A stretch of DNA of 7,804 nucleotides, from the NCBI GenBank assembly GCA_045649485.1, contig JAZRPZ010000113.1, positions 1-7,804 of the forward strand, written 5' to 3'. Source of the stretch: RUG11247 sp045649485. GTDB taxonomy: Bacteria; Bacillota; Clostridia; Christensenellales; Aristaeellaceae. The notes beneath the pieces are model-generated. The model was not told where the DNA came from. It did not search any database and saw nothing but the letters and a program-made list of their open reading frames with translations. The position numbers and the translations under genes were made by a program. Shown here piece after piece: positions 5,327 to 7,804 of this stretch; position 1 is the stretch's first letter; every line of letters starts with the position of its first letter.

Positions 5327-6391
5327 GTGAGCCGTTTTTTCAGCAGCAAATATGCGGCGCTTGTGCCGTATACTCCCGGCGAACAGCCCAGGGATATGAA
5401 ATATATAAAGCTCAATACGAATGAATCTCCGTTTCTGCCATCCGAAAAGGCACGGAAATACGCTGAGGAAGAACTGAAGCGCCTGCAGCTGTATTCCGAC
5501 CCTACCTGCAATTCGCTGGTAAAAAAGGCTGCGGAAGTATTCGGAGTGGAAACCGATGAGATCCTTTTTACCAACGGTTCCGACGAGATATTGAATTTCG
5601 CATTCATGGCATTCTGCGATGAAGAGCATCCCGCGGTTTTCCCGGATATCACCTATGGTTTTTATAAGGTCTTCGCCGAACTGAACGGCGTGCCTTACAA
5701 GACCATACCTCTGAAGGATGATTTTACTATCGATCCCGATGATTACATCGGCCTGAATACCACGATATTTATCGCGAACCCCAATGCCCCTACCGGAATA
5801 ATGATGCCGCTGAGCGACATTGAGCGCATTGTAAAGGGAAATCCCGACGGCGTTGTGGTTGTGGATGAAGCATATATAGATTTCGGCGGCGAAAGCGCAA
5901 TAGGGCTTATCCATAAGTACGACAACCTGCTGGTGACCCAGACATTCTCCAAATCCCGTGCAATGGCGGGTGCAAGGCTTGGCTTCGGCGCAGGCTGCAA
6001 AAACCTGATACAGGATCTGAATACGATCAAGTATTCCACCAATCCCTACAATGTGAACCGCATGACGATGGCTGCGGGTCTCGGTGCCCTGGAGGATGAC
6101 GATTATTTCCGCGATTGCTGCGCTAAGATAATCGAGAACCGTGCATGGACCACCGATGAACTCAGAAAACTGGGCTTTGAAGTCATCGATTCCATGACGA
6201 ATTTCGTATTCGCAAAGCATCCCGGCATCGCAGGCGATGAGGTATATTCCGGACTCAGAAAGCGAGGCATACTGGTTCGCCATTTTGATTCGGAAAGACT
6301 TAGGGATTACAATCGTATCACCATCGGCAGCATTGAAGAAATGCGCGCGCTGGTGGAAAATCTGAAAGAAATGACCGGTGATATAAAATGA
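5327..6391 (+). CDS. hisC: HisC, histidinol-phosphate aminotransferase (354 aa)
   Basis: HisC is a PLP-dependent fold-type I aminotransferase that converts imidazole acetol-phosphate and glutamate to histidinol-phosphate. Visible landmarks are the substrate-side KLNTNESPF (28-36), FTNGSDEIL (81-89), NPNAPTG (151-157), D180 in VVVVDEAYID (contacts the pyridine N), the Schiff-base lysine K209 in TQTFSKS, R217 in GARLGFG (phosphate contact), and the carboxylate-binding R330 in YNRITIGS. The start is a GTG at 5327, one base after the hisD stop, with GGAGG at 5313-5317 spaced by 9 nt. Upstream in-frame codons overlap hisD and have no such site. Some Firmicutes, including B. subtilis, encode hisC away from the his cluster with aromatic genes. 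Here it sits inside the operon, pointing to dedicated histidine use. Confidence 0.95.
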   Translation: MSRFFSSKYAALVPYTPGEQPRDMKYIKLNTNESPFLPSEKARKYAEEELKRLQLYSDPTCNSLVKKAAEVFGVETDEILFTNGSDEILNFAFMAFCDEEHPAVFPDITYGFYKVFAELNGVPYKTIPLKDDFTIDPDDYIGLNTTIFIANPNAPTGIMMPLSDIERIVKGNPDGVVVVDEAYIDFGGESAIGLIHKYDNLLVTQTFSKSRAMAGARLGFGAGCKNLIQDLNTIKYSTNPYNVNRMTMAAGLGALEDDDYFRDCCAKIIENRAWTTDELRKLGFEVIDSMTNFVFAKHPGIAGDEVYSGLRKRGILVRHFDSERLRDYNRITIGSIEEMRALVENLKEMTGDIK

Positions 6392-6975
6392 GAACTGCAG
6401 AAATCACCCGCAAAACCGCGGAGACTGATATACGGCTTCAGCTGAACATAGACGGCAGCGGAAAGAGCAGCATCGATACAGGCTGCGGTTTCATGGACCA
6501 TATGCTGACGCTGTTTGCCCGTCACGGCAGGTTTGATCTGAATATCAGCTGCAAGGGCGATACCTACGTGGACGATCATCACACAGTTGAGGATATCGGC
6601 ATAGCGCTGGGTCAGGCTTTTGCCATTGCGTTGGGCGAAAAGAAAGGCATCACCCGCTACGGAAGCATGATGCTGCCCATGGATGAAGCGCTGATACTCA
6701 CCGCTGTGGATATCTCCGGCAGAGGTTATCTTGGTTACGATATGCAGATACCTTCTCAGAAGGTGGGTACCTTCGATACCGAACTGGTGGAAGAATTCTT
6801 CCTCGGCTTCGTAAGGAATGCCGCCTGCACGCTGCATGTAAGGCAGATGGCGGGCACCAATTCCCACCATATCATCGAAGGCGCGTTCAAATCCTTCGGA
6901 CGCAGCATGAAACAGGCTGTTGCGGTCGATAAGGATTACGCCGATGAAATTCCGTCTACGAAGGGTGTTTTGTAA
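6388..6975 (+). CDS. hisB: HisB, imidazoleglycerol-phosphate dehydratase (195 aa, monofunctional)
   Basis: HisB dehydrates imidazole glycerol phosphate to imidazole acetol phosphate using manganese bound by conserved histidines and glutamates. The two pseudo-repeated metal motifs are present as DDHHTVEDIG (62-71) and NSHHIIEGAFKSFGR (158-172). GCGFMDHMLTLFARHGRFDL (32-51) and ISGRGYLGYDM (109-119) are also present, and the family-typical end PSTKGVL is intact. At 195 residues it is only the dehydratase. The N-terminal histidinol-phosphatase domain of the enterobacterial HisB is absent, so that activity must come from a separate protein not in this window. The start overlaps the hisC stop as ATGA. 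Only a weak GGTGA (6377-6381) precedes it, so initiation probably relies on coupling to hisC. Confidence 0.97.
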   Translation: MRTAEITRKTAETDIRLQLNIDGSGKSSIDTGCGFMDHMLTLFARHGRFDLNISCKGDTYVDDHHTVEDIGIALGQAFAIALGEKKGITRYGSMMLPMDEALILTAVDISGRGYLGYDMQIPSQKVGTFDTELVEEFFLGFVRNAACTLHVRQMAGTNSHHIIEGAFKSFGRSMKQAVAVDKDYADEIPSTKGVL

Positions 6976-7592
6976 TGATCGCGATCGTTGATTACGGCGT
7001 GGGCAATCTGTTTTCGCTGAAAAGTTCTTTCGCTGCGATAGGCGCGGAAGCGGTGGTCACCGCAGATAAAGACGTGCTGCACGCAGCGGACAAGATAATT
7101 CTTCCCGGTGTAGGCGCTTTCGGAGACGCAGCCGAAAAGCTGCGCAGCACGGGTCTGGATGAATTTCTGAAGCAGGAAGCCGCTGCCGGTAAGCCTCTCA
7201 TGGGCATATGTCTCGGTATGCAGCTGCTGTTTGAAAAAAGCTACGAATACGGCGAACATGAAGGTCTGGGCCTGATCAAAGGCAGCGTAAAACCGATTGC
7301 TCCTATGATCGGCGAAGGTCTGAAAGTGCCTCACATCGGCTGGAACGCACTGATTTTCCCTAAGGACAGAGAAAAATCCAAATTGTTTAAATATATCAAT
7401 GAAGGCGACTGCGTTTATTTTGTACACTCCTATGCAGGTGTGGACTGTGATGCATTCGTTTCCTCCCGTGCGGAATATGGCGCAGAGCTGACTGCATCCG
7501 TGGAATGCGGCAATGTATACGGCACCCAGTTCCATCCTGAAAAGAGCGGCGAAGTTGGTCTGAAAATTCTGAAAGCATTTTGTGAAATTTAA
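6975..7592 (+). CDS. hisH: HisH, glutamine amidotransferase subunit of IGP synthase (205 aa)
   Basis: HisH is the class I (triad) glutaminase that feeds ammonia to HisF for synthesis of imidazole glycerol phosphate and AICAR. The catalytic triad is visible: nucleophile C79 in GICLGMQLL, and H187 with E189 in QFHPEKS. PGVGAFGDA (44-52), which carries the oxyanion strand, and VPHIGWN (118-124) match the family. The N-terminus MIAIVDYGVGNLFS is typical, and the length (205) is normal. The start shares one base with the hisB stop (TAATG); GAAGGG (6960-6965) lies 9 nt upstream. Its partner HisF is not in the window and is expected to the right of hisA. Confidence 0.97.
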   Translation: MIAIVDYGVGNLFSLKSSFAAIGAEAVVTADKDVLHAADKIILPGVGAFGDAAEKLRSTGLDEFLKQEAAAGKPLMGICLGMQLLFEKSYEYGEHEGLGLIKGSVKPIAPMIGEGLKVPHIGWNALIFPKDREKSKLFKYINEGDCVYFVHSYAGVDCDAFVSSRAEYGAELTASVECGNVYGTQFHPEKSGEVGLKILKAFCEI

Positions 7593-7597
7593 GGAGG
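7591..7597 (+). promoter_or_regulatory. Strong Shine-Dalgarno of hisA
   Basis: AAGGAGG, followed by T, is a full match to the anti-Shine-Dalgarno. It overlaps the hisH stop codon and lies 7 nt before the hisA ATG. It is the strongest site in the operon and stands at its widest junction (12 nt), so hisA can probably initiate independently of hisH. Confidence 0.85.
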
Positions 7598-7604
7598 TAA
7601 TCGT

Positions 7605-7804
7605 ATGGAATTATTTCCTGCAATTGATTTGATCGGCGGCTGTGCGGTGCGTCTGGTAAAGGGCGATTATGCACAGAAAACTGTATATAGTGACAATCCT
7701 GCAGAAGTGGCAAAATCCTTTGCGGCAGCCGGGGCGAAGTACCTCCATGTGGTAGATCTGGAAGGGGCCAAAGACGGCAAGTCGGATCGTAGCCATGTCG
7801 TTCT
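7605..7804 (+). CDS. hisA: HisA, ProFAR isomerase (N-terminal 66 residues; cut by right edge)
   Basis: HisA is the (beta/alpha)8-barrel isomerase that opens the ribose of ProFAR to PRFAR, the substrate of HisF-HisH. The visible part starts MELFPAIDLIGGCAVRL. D8 corresponds to the catalytic acid/base in strand 1. It continues through KGDYAQKTVYSDNPAEVA (19-36), GAKYLHVVDLEGAKDG (43-58) and SDRSHVV (60-66). These fit HisA, with VVDLEGA characteristic of HisA, and not HisF, which begins with a different strand-1 motif (IPCLDVxxGRVVKG). The reading frame is open to the window end, so the remaining three quarters lie outside. The ATG follows the hisH stop by 12 nt. Confidence 0.96.
   Translation, partial: MELFPAIDLIGGCAVRLVKGDYAQKTVYSDNPAEVAKSFAAAGAKYLHVVDLEGAKDGKSDRSHVV

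Noticed and set aside
5303..6283. Minus-strand open frame of 326 codons, and another of 294 codons at 4768-5652
   Set aside because: Both are antisense shadows of hisD/hisC, whose catalytic residues are intact. The long antisense frames follow from codon bias.

Overview
The window reads as chromosomal DNA of a Gram-positive clostridial bacterium, probably an Oscillospiraceae/Ruminococcaceae-type gut or rumen anaerobe. The reasons are strong AGGAGG-type ribosome binding sites, near-consensus sigma-A promoters, a short HisG paired with HisZ, and a TrpR-type YerC/HisR regulator heading the operon. The genus cannot be fixed from the sequence alone.

Left part (1-1882), all on the minus strand. 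A 138-residue protein of unknown function with one hydrophobic segment lies at 76-492. A second gene starts at position 21 and runs off the left edge. Its first seven codons and Shine-Dalgarno region are identical to those of the 138-residue gene, so the two look like tandem paralogues. To the right, 641-1882 encodes a URO-D-superfamily protein that is not a classical HemE. It ends at a clear intrinsic terminator (592-628), and its own promoter lies at 1909-1937.

Centre (1883-2013). This is a compact divergent promoter region. The rightward promoter, TTGACT-17 bp-TATCAT with a TGn extension, carries a perfect 16-bp palindrome (TGATAAAGTGTTATCA) across its spacer and -10. This is a good candidate operator for the regulator encoded immediately downstream.

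Right part (2014-7804), all on the plus strand. It is one tightly packed histidine biosynthesis operon: yerC(hisR)-hisZ-hisG-hisD-hisC-hisB-hisH-hisA, with hisA cut by the right edge. Junctions are +2, -17, 0, +1, -4, -1 and +12 bases, so translational coupling is likely throughout. HisZ and HisG form the first enzyme, ATP phosphoribosyltransferase. HisA, HisH, HisB, HisC and HisD carry out later steps. HisF, HisI/HisE and a histidinol-phosphatase are not in the window and are expected downstream or elsewhere. The HisB here is dehydratase only. There is no room for a T-box or leader-peptide attenuator in the roughly 23-nt leader, so the visible control is the promoter palindrome.

Most of the window is a standard pathway operon. 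The points worth a second look are the tandem unknown membrane-type genes, the operator over the his promoter, the unassigned URO-D-like protein, and a few start-site and domain details. I see no mobile element, CRISPR array, tRNA or rRNA.
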